64,000 nucleotides of DNA from Sipunculus nudus (Eukaryota; Annelida; Sipuncula; Golfingiida; Sipunculidae): positions 18,946,058-19,010,057 of the forward strand of contig CM049310.1 in NCBI GenBank assembly GCA_026874595.1, written 5' to 3'. The translations under genes were made by a program, and so were the position numbers. Below are positions 11,382 through 24,963 of this stretch, piece by piece. The notes under the pieces were generated by a model. That model was not told the origin of the DNA, ran no database searches, and saw nothing but the letters and a program-made list of their open reading frames with translations. Positions within the stretch are counted from its first letter, which is position 1. Each line of letters opens with the position of its first letter.

Positions 11382-11425
11382 TGTCTGGGGATACTCTGGC
11401 ACCTGCGGTGCCAAGAAATGTCTAG
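11382..11425 (+). repeat. 3' terminus of element A1: inset inverted repeat, hairpin, CTAG/T
   Basis: TGTCTGGGGATAC (11382-11394) is the reverse complement of the left end. TGGCACC (11397-11403) pairs with GGTGCCA (11407-11413) over a 3-base loop. CTAG ends at 11425. The order and spacing are kept in element A2. Confidence 0.8.
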
Positions 11426-13025
11426 TTAATAATGATACTGGGTGTAGTTAAAATGGACCAGACTAAAAACAAATATTACTGAATAGTGTAACTAACACTT
11501 TGTGACAATTACTAAATTAGAAACCTCTTTGAAACTGCTTTGTGAATACCTAACAAAATGAAACAGGAACACCTTATCACCTAAGTGACTTAATTAGCCA
11601 CAGATTAAACTTTTCTTGTTCACTTTACTTATTAAGTCAGTAAATCTTTGCTGTAGGATTGGCTAATAAACCAGTATCCTAATGAAAACTGGTATTTTTT
11701 GTGTGACAGTAATGATTTTTAGGAATATTGGAAGACCAGATAGTGGAGATTCCTTGTAAGAGTTACGCTTCATATCATGCCTTGTGAATGTATTCTTCTG
11801 TTATTGGTTAACAATGTCACACTTAAAAAAATGCCAGGAACCAGGGCAGACATTTAAAGGGTATGCATGAGGGCTCAGATAAATTAAGTACAGTGACTAT
11901 AGGATTACAGTTTCATTTTATGGTCTTGGTTTCATATAATTGATAGGAATATGCAAAAGGATCCTTGATATGTATTGAACTTGCATGCCTGGATCACATT
12001 AATACTTCTTGGGCCAGTATTTAAATATTGTGGGACATATTGAATAATTATATCATCTGAATCTGGTGATATATAATGATGTTTATTTTAGGCAAATCGC
12101 TGAACATTAATCTGTTAGCTGACTTATATGACAGACAATGACACTGTGCTGTAGCATATTCTGGTGACCTTTTGCATTTGTATATCCAGTCCCTTGACAT
12201 TTTGTCTAGATCATGATTAATCAGTCTGGTATTTGCACCATCTATAAATGAGCTTATTTTTTCTTGTTTTTTTTTAATGTCTTGTGTTATCTGATAACCA
12301 ATTACAAAAGCTTGTCATTCCTGTAGCCACAACTGATTAAAATCAAGTTGTGCTGTTGTTGTGGTTTGTGAGGAGAATAAGTCTCACAATAAGGCTTATT
12401 ATGTGTGAGTTTTAAGTATAATGGAAAGTATGGTAAAAAAATCAAAATGGGTACCATTCTTAATTGGTCTCTGAATTGAACAGATTCTGGTAGGAAATAT
12501 ATTCATGATCCAGAATTATTTTTGATTTTTAATCTTGCCAGGAACTGATGTGTCACTCTTTTCAACCTGTCGGAATAGTGCCCATGGCAGTTTTAAAATG
12601 CTGCATAAACACACAGAGGTTTTGCCTGTTTGACCTATATCTGAATATTAAGTTTTTTAATTTTGATCTTCAGAGAAACTTCATTTAAATTATCTGATGA
12701 TTGTTTATCTGGATAATGAAATGTTCAATTATTTTATTCAACCCTACGGTCTTCTTGTAGTTGTTTCACTGCTTTCCTAAGATGCATGTATTAAATATAG
12801 AGAGCTAAGTGTTTTTGTAAATTTTATGCTTTTCACATTGCACATAGAACATGGTTTCAAAAGATTTTGAATGAAAATTGAGCGTTCACACAGAATCCAA
12901 AGCGTTTTCTAATCATTTGGCTAATACCATTTGAATCTAGCTTAGGAGGTGATTTCAAACCATTTCCAGTGCCAATCCTAAACTAAAGTGTTGTGTGAAT
13001 GCTTAATTTGTATTCAGAACGGTTT
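11426..13025. other. AT-rich non-coding DNA, nothing recognised
   Basis: No open frame of note, no transposon ends and no repeats beyond short homopolymers. Confidence 0.55.
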
Positions 13026-13326
13026 AGGCCTGTTTTCCATGTATGCTTTAACTACGTGCTTTTCATTGCCCAGAAAAGTAAAGACAGTTCAAACAAGTTG
13101 TAGCATTTCCATGTACGCTTTTCATCGAGCTTACATTCAATGCGATGATTCCTGTCAATTCCTGTTCAACTTTTCTGCTCGCTCTTTTGCTCAGTACAGT
13201 AAAACCAGTAAACAGTACCCTGGATTCAGCGAGCAGAAAAGTGCACATTGAAAATATATTCAGCATGGTTTTCAGCTTGTTGATGTCAAGCGCGATAAAA
13301 TTTCAGCGTACATTGAAAACCAGCCT
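13026..13326. repeat. Imperfect inverted-repeat block, possible MITE remnant
   Basis: 13026-13047 and the reverse complement of 13305-13326 match at 18 of 22 positions. A second pair is perfect over 15 bases: ACTTTTCTGCTCGCT at 13169-13183 with AGCGAGCAGAAAAGT at 13228-13242. Further CATGTACGCT-like pieces recur in both orientations. The two pairs do not share exactly the same axis, so indels have accumulated. CpG is more frequent than in the flanks. The several overlapping short frames here (for example 12988-13354) reflect this composition and I do not accept them as genes. Confidence 0.5.
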
Positions 13327-16300
13327 AAGACTAGTTTCGAAGCAGCAACTATGATTGCTCCTGTCAGTATGCTGTTACATTCTTCAACATATGAAATTTA
13401 CACCTCATGTATTTGGTGCTAGATGCCTGCTTGAACGCACATTACAGTTTGAAACCTATTTGATCAAATCGCATCGCCCAAAACTTTTTTTTACAATTTT
13501 TTGTGTGAAAGGGGTATTAGATAGAAGTACACTTTCTTATACAGGCCAAACCTTCTGAAGTGTATACTGATTCATGTGCTGTACATGGATACTTTCATGC
13601 CCAATTAGATTCTATCTTGTAACTTGGTCTTTTTCACTGATATCTCCATATTCTGATTTGCACATTTGTGATATTTGAAATATAATTTTAATAGATAAGA
13701 GCATTTGAGAAATTTTCAGAATAGAAAAAAATAAATATAAACATTTATAAAAATTATGAAATAAATCAGTTATTAAAGGTAGTTCTGTTTAATTTCTTTA
13801 GGCTCAGTTAATGAGCAGTTCTAGGAAGTATAATGGTCAGAAAGGTGGGTATGAAAGCACTGGAGAGTCGGAACTTGACTGTTTGTTGCATAGTGGCTTC
13901 TAAGCAGCCTCTAGCCTACACCTGTCATGGCATTTAATGAGCTACTATAACAGACAGGGGGTAATTTTATTATCACTAGTGAACATTATACCATCCCTGA
14001 TGGCTGCAAAAAACAGTTACTCTGCTGGTTCTGACAGATGTTTTGGTCTGTTTAGTTTCCAAAAGTGCAGTATGTGCCTACTGGAGAAGCCATTATGGGA
14101 TGGCCCAGCACTGAGTAGAAATTGCTCACGTTCATGTTTTGTCCCATACATCGTGGTGTAGCATAGAAATCTGGTATTATCAGGACCAGCCATTGGTATA
14201 ATTGAAAACACAACTTTGGTCATGGTCTTGATACATTAATTATTAAAACCTCATCTTGAGTCTGGTGTTTTGGGATAGGATATAATCATATGGTATTCAT
14301 TTCAGCTGTAGCTTCAAAACTCTCATGCCTTTTTTCCTTACTTAAACAGAACTAGGAGTAATCCATATGCACTTGTCATCATAAACTTCTACATCTGAAA
14401 TGGAGTTGTAATGGTTTCATGGACAACCACAAGTTGTTAACCTTTCATAAATGAATTATAACTGCGGCACAGACAAATGAATACTTGGTGAGCATTGGGC
14501 TGGCAGCCATAAAGTAAAAGTGAACATGTTGTAGGCAAGAGCATTCATCATTGTAAATAGAATTGATTTGCCATAGCAGGGACTCTTAAGCATCACCTCA
14601 CAAATAATATTACCTTACACAAGAAGCTTTAGATGAATTAGATGGTGTTTTTCACCCTCTGATATTTGGCTCAGATACACATTGCTCTTCTTTTCCATTA
14701 GTTGTTTGGTGACATTCTAGCTATTTCTGTTGAATTTTAGTTTTGTGTGGATTTTGGTCATACATTCGATAATAACATTAATATTGCTCTATTAAATTAA
14801 CATTGAAATTACCCTTATTGGTAATTATAGGCATCCAGCTCAGGGACTAAATGAAATTAGATAACATAACTGAATTTTTGTACTTTTTTGTTTGTTATAT
14901 TTCTTGATGGTGAATTTAGGTGTGGTCCACTGTGGTTATCATTCAGTTAAAATGTGCTGTACTAAAACTTAAATTTAATTATATTTTAATTATATTTGTT
15001 TGGAATGCAGTTATTAGAAAGCTTATTATTATAATTAATGACTCTAATTAAGTGTAATTTTTCTATGTGTTTGTTTATATAAATGTAATTTTATTGGCTC
15101 ATTTTATATTATAATACAGTTAGATTAGATATTCGGCCTTTCTGCCCATTAATATATTTAAGGATGCTACACCATGATATATGAGGTAGAACATGTACGT
15201 GAACAATTTCTCCTGGGTTCTTGGCCATCCTTTAATATACACCTAGTGTCTCCCATATCAGTTACCTGTAGGTAACTTTTAAAATAACTGTAGGTAAAAT
15301 TTTAGGACTTGGGTGTGTTAAAAAAAAAGCTGATATACTTATCCCCTGGCTACCAAACTCATGTGTATATAGATTCACACCTAGACACTGTCATAGGAGT
15401 ACTTTCGTGTCCCATTCCTGTACTCTTATCAAACCTCGACAGGTTTATTTCTCCCAGTTTCACCAAACCGCTCATGGGGGCTGCTATTTTGCTCACACAC
15501 TAAACCTGATTAATAAGATATCATTAATGTTTATAGAAGATGGCCTGGTGCATTCTTTATATAAATTAAAAGAGCATGATGGTACACAAGCTTATACAAT
15601 ACCATGAAACCTGAAAGTGTTAGACCTAATTGCTAAGAAACGGTAATTTAATCTTCCTCTCAGAATGTGAAGATTAAAATGTATAATATGATTGCATTCT
15701 GTACATGAGTGTGCGTTTCAGTCCCAGGCATGGCAAATGACATAATGAGATTCTAAAATCTGGTCATTAACCTCATGTTATTTATCAGTACAATGAGTTA
15801 AAATGGCCTTGTTTTAGCATTATCATCTGTCTGGCTGCATATCTGTTTGGCTGCTGCTTGAGTATTGTTCTTTATCTGACTTTCATTTAACTGTACAAGG
15901 TTCTCTAACACTTACATGGCCTACCACTACATTACTGTCACCAAATACCATTCAAGGAAAATGCTTAGTGATAAAAAATCTTGTATCTATATAATGAAGA
16001 ACTCCACTTCAAAATTAAATACAGTATTTTTAGTGATACGTGAATGCCATGGCACTTTGAATTAATGCTGTTATTAGTTTACTTGTAATGTTTCATTTCC
16101 TGTTTTTCAGAGTTCATTTGTCATGATATGTATCATCAGGTAACTGCTGATGAAAGAAAGGGTTGTAATAATATTTGCAGCTTTAAAGCATTGTTAGTGA
16201 AAAATAACAGAAAACAATTAGGCTGACATAAAATATAACATAGTTTATTTGTCACACTAATGGTAACAAATTTGAGAATTTGATTAATTTATGCATTACA

Positions 16301-17040
16301 GGAGGGGGTCATTGTTTAATATTACCATTTAAAAATTGCATTCTGCCTTCCACTGATAGAAAATTTGATTGTTGAACAATATAGTATTATATATCAGTTC
16401 ATAGTTATGGTCAGTTTTAGAGAGATAACCATTGAAAATGATTAAGTTAAATGAACGAGCTGTCACCAAAATATTTGGCACATGTAAGTGTAATAAGTCA
16501 CAACTTGTTCAGCTAGACAATAAGATTCAAAAGTGCTGGGACAGCAGTATACCCACAGAATGGAAAAGAAAAATTAATAATAAATCTTGTGATTGCACAT
16601 TGCATATCCCTACTTAAGAGTAAAGATCCTTAGACTAATAATGACAAAGACAAAATGTTTATACCGAACTTTGAAAAGGAATTCATGCACAGACAGAAAT
16701 TATTTTCTGACAACAGGAAATAGAATGTACAATGGATGTTATACAAAAAAATATTTCATAATATGTACACAATGACATTTGCAAACTAAGATATTTTCAG
16801 TCTAAAATTGTTTGCAGGATTATAGTATAGAATTCATTTCTAGTATAAATTGGAACTTAGCCTTAGAAAATAGCCTTAGTACTGTGTGCCAAAAAAAAAT
16901 GATAAAAACATTTATCTGTATTTTTTGTTAAGGTGTACACGTAAGAGAACTTTTAACTGAAGTACAGCTGGGTTGATAGTTTCAATCTGCTTTAGTTAAT
17001 TGTTGTAGATGTAACACTTATGAATGCAAGTTCCGATAGG
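13327..17040. other. AT-rich non-coding DNA
   Basis: Short frames at 13937-14161, 14017-14223, 15309-15607 and 16432-16775 have no recognisable domains. No repeats of note. Confidence 0.5.
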
Positions 17041-17074
17041 TTGATAGATAAATCTATTTGATAGATAAATCTAT
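17041..17074 (+). repeat. Exact 17-bp tandem duplication
   Basis: TTGATAGATAAATCTAT at 17041-17057 is repeated without change at 17058-17074. Confidence 0.95.
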
Positions 17075-20000
17075 ATTATTAGTAAAGTACTGTATTTATG
17101 CTTCAGATAACAGAGGCTGATCTGTAAATGGAGCAATAAGCTCATTATTATGAATGGTGGCCTAGAAGGTAAGGTGGTATTATATAAAGAAAACCTGGAA
17201 CACTTTGGAATATTGAATAATCTCAATATAGCCTCTGGGTATTTTTGGTGTTTCAGCACTTTGCCTGATCTTGTCAGGGCTGCACTCTCATGCAGTACCA
17301 TATATGTGATCGTGTACTGTATGTATATGGAGCAATACAATTATTATAAAAAGATAAATCATATATAAATACACATGCAGAAATACAGTTTTTTGCTGGT
17401 GATTAAATATGCTGCCATCAACACTTTTATATGTGAACAATTCTGTAAATTTATAATGGGACTTTACCCATCTAGAATATGTCTAAGGATTTTAGTGAAA
17501 AAGTTTATGAATATGTTAGTCTTCAAATTTGTAGGTGTAGTATTAATAAATCTGCCTTTATGATACATTTAAGTGTCATAAAAACTGTAACCACTTCTGA
17601 ATTTTTCTGAGCCCACTGTTTATGTATAAATGTTTAAGGCTTTCTAATATCTCCCACGATCATAAGCCATTAGCTCCAATCTGTTAATGTTTTAGAAAAC
17701 ATTTTAGAAATGTGATTAGTTGTGCTTAAGATGATAACAGATTAGTCCCATTGTTGGCAGACCTGAACTTTATTTTTGTGATGTTTTAAGGTCATTGACC
17801 TATATCTGATTGTTTTCACATTCTCAATAGCCAATGTTAACAAATCATTTTGATTATATACAGTAGTTTAACCTGTTAGGTTTTGGAAAGGGGCACCAGC
17901 TGATGATTTTTGTTTTCTGTTGTACATGAATGTCTTATACTGTGTTTTGAAATTTGTGTATGATGTGAATGATGAAGGGCTGTCAACAATACTGTAAATT
18001 GATATATTAAACTTATTTTCTTATAATGATACATAGTTTTTTACAAGTGAGATGTTTTGTTTTCTTTTAAATAATAGTAAAGGTAAAACAATGGCTTATT
18101 GCTAAGATATCTTAATACAAGGGTAATCATTCACATAATTCGAAAGCAAAGATGACCATTGGGCATAGGTTTATGAATAAATAAATTGTCACTTGACAAA
18201 GGATTATTTTTCTGATGATTTCATGAAAATTTTAAAAAAATATTTAAATGAAAACATAACACATACTCTAACTAACCAGAAAAAATTGCTTCCAGAATTT
18301 CTCTAGGCAGCTATACTATACCATTATGTCTTTGCATGTTTGCCAGAAAAAGGGCATGCTTCCAGCCTATTTTAGTCTTGCTTTGTCTGCAGCCAGTGGT
18401 TGATTCTCATTACAGAAAGAAGACTTATTAAACCTGCTGTATTAGCTGTTCTTTCTGTCACCAGGCATCGTCCCATTTGTGTCCTTATGGTTTCATCTGG
18501 CATGAGTCTTCATGTTATATTAGAAGAATACTGTTGTTTGACTTTGTCATCAAGTGTGCTTGCCTGGAGCTCTTCTCTATTGTGCTTGGTGCTTCTTAAT
18601 TACAGGGACAGGTAGTAATCAAGCCCAAGTACATTGGCCTTCCAATACTTAGAAGAGTATGCAAGCACTTGACATTGCGTTTAGGAGTGTGTAAGTGACA
18701 ACTATTCTGATTTTGACTCACAAGATTATCTTTGAACACAGGACATCAGCTTTTTAATTTGTTTTTAGTGCGGCCTCATGTTTCAACATGATTTTCTTAT
18801 TAACTGAGACTTCCTTTTTTTATGCATAGAAAGTGACCCATGTCTTGTATTTCAGAGACAGTTACACAAATAATCTCCACACACCTGTAAGCCCTGTATT
18901 AAATGGAGTATTTGTGAAAACATGTTGCTTGTCTCCACCCAGGTATTTTGTGGCATTAAGAAACCCCCTTAAGGCAGTGACAAACAACACAGTGACATCA
19001 CAGTTGAGGAAGGTATTTAATGAGGAGGACAAATAAGCAAACAAAAGAGTGAAATGTCTTCCCAATGCTTAGGGAAAATACAACAATTCGTGAAGGGTAA
19101 AAAAAACCCAAAAGAGATGGAAATGAGTGAATATAAGAACAAGAGGTTTGTGAAAGAGACATCGGGTTAAAAACCCTGGTTTTTGCTAAATATTGAAGGG
19201 AGAAAAAATGCTCCCTTAATACCAATTAACCTACAGGTCATCTCCAAGTAGGTATATGCTCAGCTAAGCGCAATTAGAGCCAAATTGAATTCCACAAGCC
19301 TTTCACAAAAAAAGCAAGTCTTTGAGCTGCTACAGCAGTTTAGTTCTTCTTACCAAAGTAGGCCACAGAGACCCGTCCTTTGAAGGGGCGGCCATCTGTT
19401 TGGTAGTTGTGAGGCAGCATATGACTGATTTAGTGGCTGTTTGCGGGGAAGACAGAGTCAGTAATGATGTGAAGGACATGACAATTAGCACAGCTTCTGT
19501 AAATACCTGTAGCAAACAGCCACTTTGGTTTTCTTAAAGGCATGTTACTCTGGTGTCAGGCCGTAAATATCACAGTTAAATACAAGCTTAAAAACAGAGA
19601 CTTTGACTGTTAATGGTAGCAGCACCCAGCAGCAACCTAGTCTGGCTTTGCTGTGCTGCCAGTTTTAGTGTTATGGGCGAGGCAGCACTGATTAGGGTTT
19701 GGACCAGGCACAATATCAAATTGGATTACCAAGTCTTAATGCAAGCATGTGAAAGCAGTGAGTAACCATGGAAGCAGAATTAGCTCATTTCATAAATTGT
19801 TTTCTAGTTTCCTAGGTTATATTCAGAGAAATGACTTATTTTTCTAAAGGCCATCTATCAGGATTTTTGTTACCAGGATAAACAGGAGTACCCCTAAAAT
19901 GAGGAGTGAGCCATGTTTGAATCAAAACATGGGGCTAATTATGGTTATGTTGTTCTGGGTGAGTTTTTAGCTGATGAAAATGTCCTGCCTGGATCCAAAG

Positions 20001-23000
20001 GTTAATGCAGGTAGCTTTAGGGGGAGATTGACATTCATGTGTGTAATCCCCCAGGTAAACTCTCCTGTTCTCCAGAGAGAGCATATTAATCAACCCCTGA
20101 GCAGGCCAGCAAAGCTATGTCATGTCAGTAATTGCAGAAAACTTTAACGCTAACTAATACATCTTATTTTCATATGACCCACTTTGGTGACACGGGAACC
20201 ATCATGAGATGGATCCTGATATAGCTAGCTCACAAGAAGCTCAGATAACAAGATGACATAAGAAGTGCACACACTATAGTAAAATCAATAATGAGGACAC
20301 TATTTATGATACCCATCTCATGATTAAAGCTATACGTTCTTGACTTATTACTGCCATTACATCTGTAGATTCACTGTCACCTTCTTTATAGTCGTAATCT
20401 CCTCACCGTTTACAGAGAAATATGTCTTAGAAAATCTTACAGCCGTTCTTGCATGTCTTTATAAATTCAATTTCAGTGGTTCCCCAAGTGTTCAGTTGGT
20501 GAAAATTTACTAAATGTCAGCTGCCTTGTTTCTAATTATCTGAGAAGACATCCCGGAAGTCTTGAAGTATGGAGGCAACATTAAAATTGCAGAGCTGACA
20601 TATGACACTGTTCCCTAATAGGAATCTGTTAGAGATGTCTGAAATAGCATTAGCTGTATCCTTGGTATTATCCATTCTGTCCAGATGCTAATTTCTAGCC
20701 ATGTGCAGGAAGCATTGATGCATTTGTTCATATTTCATTGAAGCAAAATTTATTAATTATTTACAATATTAATGGCAGCTCCCAGCTTTACTTTTTGCTA
20801 CTGAGATAACCAATTGAGTATGTTATCAGAAGATATCACAGTGAAGATATCACTGCACTGTATCTTTAAATGAAAAGCTAGGGGTGTTAACTCCTCCTTT
20901 CACCAGATATAATCCCCCTTTATAAGATAAAATATTGTATAAATTTATAAGTTTTAGAAGCCCTGCCCCTCTACATTTCTGATTGTATTGTCTAGTTTGG
21001 AATGTCAGATTTTGATGTCATACACAGTTGCCAAATGTGCATATTGTCATTGCTTTTTTTTAATTGTTGACTCACATCTACAGTTTTAAAGTGACCACTG
21101 GAATAAAAAAACTCCCTAAATGTTCTGTAACTCAAAAGGGTAAGGATAATGCATTAGGTTTATTTTCAATAAAGTCTGATTGCTGCTATGTGCTGGTTGA
21201 TGAATTTCTGCAAACAGGTTCATCCATTCATTGAATTTTTTGTTAAGATGTCAACAATTACATAATTTTTAATTTTAACATGATAAGATCCTTTGATTGA
21301 ATGCTAATAGGCAGTGAAACAGAGACACACATGCACAGATCTGAAAAACATTATAGTTGGCTGAATCTAAGAACTAGCTAGTAGATTTTTAAACAGTGTG
21401 AGAGGAAGAAGGAACCTCAACAGTAGTACTATGAAATCTTAGTGGATGAACACACATCTTCATGTACTTTGAACAATATTTTAATCTGTATGTGAAAAAG
21501 TAGATTATGAATATAAATGTAGCTGTTGTACATCTTCTCATGCATTGTAATGATTAAAACTCTATAGAACCTGTAAACAGTAATCCTGAACAATAATAAG
21601 GCAGCATTAGCATGAACTTGTAACAAAATTTGATGTCCTCTGAATTAATCTTGTTCTAATAATTCTCCATCTCCTTATGATGGAGTCATTAGCCTTTTTA
21701 ACAATGGAGTCAAGGAGTTTTTCTGATGAAGGTCTTTGCCATTGTTCCTGGGTTGGGTAATAAAATCTGTGTAAAATCATGCCGTGAAGAAGTCATCACC
21801 ATCAAGACACTGATAATATCACTCTAATGGAAATTTTTATGTGTGATGTTTTTATCAACCAAAGTTATAAGCTGTTTGACATCTGGAGCAGTTTTACAAT
21901 CCCAGACACAGCAGGATATCCAAAGACACTTTCATATCAGAGGCACAGGATGGTTGTAATAAAGTATTTGAATGTAAATAAATTGGAATATTCTTCATAC
22001 ATGACCCTTACTTACTTGTATTAGTTCTTACATTGATGATGTGTACCTCTTTGAAATATTGTCAGTGAAAAAAAATCTATGTGACTCTGTGTTCATGCTC
22101 TGCATCGATTGCACAAGAAGGTGACTTCATACATTACTGTCATCCATATAAACATGGAAATTACTTTTATCATTAAATATACATTTAATGTCAAGGAAAT
22201 ACTGACATCATTAACTTTGTTCTAGCTTTGGGTGGATTGTACAAGATGCATAACCAATTGATTAAAGCTTAATCATACAGTTATGAAAATTTTAATCTAT
22301 TACCAAATTAATTATCAATATATGTATGAAATCTGGAATGTTCTTTAGAAAAAAACATTAGAATTATGCGTCTAGTCTTTTGAGCTTCACTGTGGAGCTG
22401 TTAGTGCTTTAGTTCTACAGGTAGATGTCACTCCGGGTAATGGTATTGTTACAAATCTAGGTTTACAAGTGTGTCAATGGCAAGGGTCCTAGACAGTTCT
22501 CAGCTCATTTCCTTGAATGGGAATAAAGGAAACTAAATAACAGACTTGATAGAGGCTACTTGATTTGAATGACATCCTGAAGAGTTGCTTCAAGAGCCAG
22601 TTACAACAGACTACTACAGAATCCATTGTGGACCAAGCCTTAGTGTTATTGACCACACGCAGGTGACTCTGGCCAGCTGCTTTCTTCATATTATGGCTAA
22701 ACTGTGTGCTATTTCACTTTTCTTTGATACATTTTACATATTATAGATTATATGTAAAGAACAGAACTTACTTTGTATTTACCTGAACCTTTAAGCTACT
22801 GAGCTTTCTGTATAATATTTGATAGAAGTGTAGTATGTGTGACTCTCCTAAGGTCTAATATTAACATTTTCCTGAATTTCCCCCATGAATTGCTTTATCT
22901 TCAAAGGTGCTACAGTATTTTTTGCTGGAAACATGATAGTATCTGGCAAGATAATGATTTCTCTGAGCTTTGCCTGTGCACAGTAGAAACAAACTTGCAC

Positions 23001-24857
23001 TTGGTGTGATCACTGGTGTGAAAGAACACATAAACATTGTGTGTTGCACTGCTGCTATAAATCCAGATGGCAACCAAGAGTAAAAAAAAAAAACTATTTA
23101 TATGTGATTCCTGAAAAGTATGTCTTTCCTTCCTGATTGCAAATTTCCACACATGTGCAATATCTTGTTATCAGGCATATGTCTTGTTATCATAAACAGA
23201 CACAGTTAGATCAACACACACAACCAAAAACTGCAGATATGCTAGATGAAAAACAGACACTGAGCCTGTAATATGGAGTGGTTTTGCTTGGAAACTTTTG
23301 CATTAAATCAAATGAATTGATAGTGGAAGATAATACATGTTTTGGCTAGTGACTAAGTATCTTTATAGATATTGTTATCCTTATCTGTACCTGCTGATAA
23401 AACAATCAAGGGCCCTCCTTGTTGCAGTGAATAAAATTGTGACTGATCATCGTTATTAAGATAGCTGATATAAGTGGTTTTGTAGATAATGCACTTTTAC
23501 CAAATATATTGCCATATCATATATCTTGTATTTTCACCAAGAAAGCTTCTGTAATACATAAGTGATACTCATGACTTCCTTGAATTAGAAATGATACAGT
23601 TAAACAAGACTTTCAAACCTAATCAGATGTATCTAAAGTATTAGAAGTGTGTGCTGCAGGTATGCTTATACCATGAGTAAGAATTTTGTCAGGTGCAAGT
23701 TAAACACTGTTGATATGCCAGTGAAATCCTCCATGCTAGGGCATGGGGTCAGATCATTTAATCTACTTGAGTAACTTGGGAAATCTTGAGAATTAGTACA
23801 TATTTGGTGCCTGTTAAGTGCCCAGTTTAGATAGGAGGTGCATTGACCCAGGACCTCTTCTTGGTTAAGAGCCTGTGAACAGAGATTCATGTGTGATCTC
23901 CATGCAGTCCACAAACTGGAGCCAGATTGCTGGCTTGTAAAAGTTTAGAAGAGGTTCCTGGACTAGGTGTGAAGCTGAGTGTAAAATACAGATGATAGGG
24001 AGGAAAGTGCATGTTTAATCAGGGGGATGATTCTCCTTTATATCCTATCACTTACTGTTCAAAGTAACTACCAATAAATGATTTAAGATCTACTGGTATA
24101 ATAGTTGCACTGATGTTCCCAGAAAAATGTAGAATTAGTGTCACACGCACTCAGAAGTTAAACCTTAGCTGGGATAGTGAACCATGCTGAGCACAGGTTA
24201 TTTTTCTTTAATAACAAATGGTGTCCTTGAAAGGCTGCACGGTTAGCTGGATGAGATGGCTGCATTGATTGATATGTCTGTGTGTAATCACAGTTCACGA
24301 TGATACGAGCAGGCACGGCTGTTCAGCATACATACATTATGTATCTCCAACCTACATAAACTGTTGTGCTGGGTGCATTGATGGAATAAATGCATGATGC
24401 CAACTAGAACCTAGCCGAGAAAAAAGGCTCTGCCCAGACAACTGGCCCCTATTGTTAGGGCTGGGATATACGGACCGTAGTCATTTATCAACAGATGTGA
24501 ATGTCTGACATGTGTTGTTCCTCGCTGTTTCCCCTCACCCCACTCACATTGAGAGAGATTCACCCGATATACAGGTAATGACAAGAGTTCAGTTCAGGTC
24601 ACAGGTGCCTTACACATGACTAGTATTGGGATACATAACTTTGACAAGTGTGTGAGAAAGCATGCCAACAATTCTGTCACTATGTAAAACAGGTGTGTGT
24701 GTTTGTTTGCGGCTGTTTTTTCCTGTCATTGTCAAAGCAGCCAGGAATACTAGGGAGCCATCCTTAACCGTGATTTATTATTTGTGGCTTCCTCATTGGA
24801 TCAAAGTATTTTCCTCACTAAGGAGCATTTAATGCCTGCCAGAGAGTTTACACGGTC
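17075..24857. other. Long non-coding stretch without recognised features
   Basis: Many frames of 60 to 90 codons occur on both strands, none with a recognisable family signature or well-placed splice sites. A possible tiny exon at 17112-17166 (acceptor ATAACAG, donor GAAG/GTAAGG) has a weak acceptor and is not accepted. The sequence around 19,300-20,700 and 24,200-24,850 is of more even composition, which could reflect regulatory content, but nothing specific can be shown. Confidence 0.5.
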
Positions 24858-24892
24858 TATAAAGCCTGTGTTAGTGGATGTTGGCACCTTCA
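24858..24892 (+). promoter_or_regulatory. Candidate TATA core promoter
   Basis: TATAAA at 24858-24863 lies 34 bases before an initiator-like TTCACTG whose A is at 24892. The spacing is slightly longer than the usual 30 or so. It gains some weight from the start codon and splice donor that follow. TATA-like words are common in AT-rich DNA, so this alone proves little. Confidence 0.25.
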
Positions 24893-24963
24893 CTGTTTAC
24901 CAGCCTGGATTTTCATCCGTGGATTGGCAGGGATATGGTACAGCTTGATGATTTCTATTCCAG
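24892..24963 (+). other. Candidate first exon with start codon and splice donor
   Basis: Downstream of the TATA candidate comes a leader of about 43 bases, then ATG at 24935 in a good context (G at -3 and G at +4). Nine codons follow (MVQLDDFYS) and then two bases before the donor CCAG/GTAAGG, the exon ending at 24963. A TATA box, spaced initiator, good start context and strong donor in the right order suggest the first exon of a transcript or an alternative promoter inside a larger gene. The peptide is too short to assign, and no matching downstream exon was found in the window. Confidence 0.25.

Larger units (their letters stand above)
9519..11425 (+). mobile_element. Element A1: Helentron-like non-autonomous element, long copy
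   Basis: Seen: the left end forms a hairpin, GTATCCC (9520-9526) with GGGATAC (9538-9544). The 13-mer GTATCCCCAGACA (9520-9532) returns inverted at 11382-11394, about 30 bases short of the right end. The right end then has a 7-bp hairpin (11397-11413), an 8-base spacer and CTAG (11422-11425) followed by T. The interior runs: a CCG-rich stretch (about 9565-9582), one unit of the GGTGGCGCCACC module (palindrome at 9847-9858), eight units of the AGGTCA module, then a poly-G tract. Known: inset right inverted repeat, 3' hairpin and core repeats fit Helentron-associated elements. The 5' TC and 3' CTAG also fit the wider Helitron pattern if the borders are A/TCCCC and CTAG/T. No Rep/helicase gene is present, so the copy is non-autonomous. 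Element A2 at 29859-31083 shares both ends and part of the interior. Confidence 0.75.

Noticed and set aside
9514-11430. TTAAT on both sides of element A1 as a 5-bp target-site duplication
   Set aside because: Element A2, with the same ends, has no matching duplication (ATCAT on the left, TTAAG on the right), and Helentron-type elements do not make one. Probably chance in AT-rich flanks.
17112-17166. Tiny open segment between ATAACAG and GAAG/GTAAGG
   Set aside because: Weak acceptor without a pyrimidine run and only 55 bases; too little to support.
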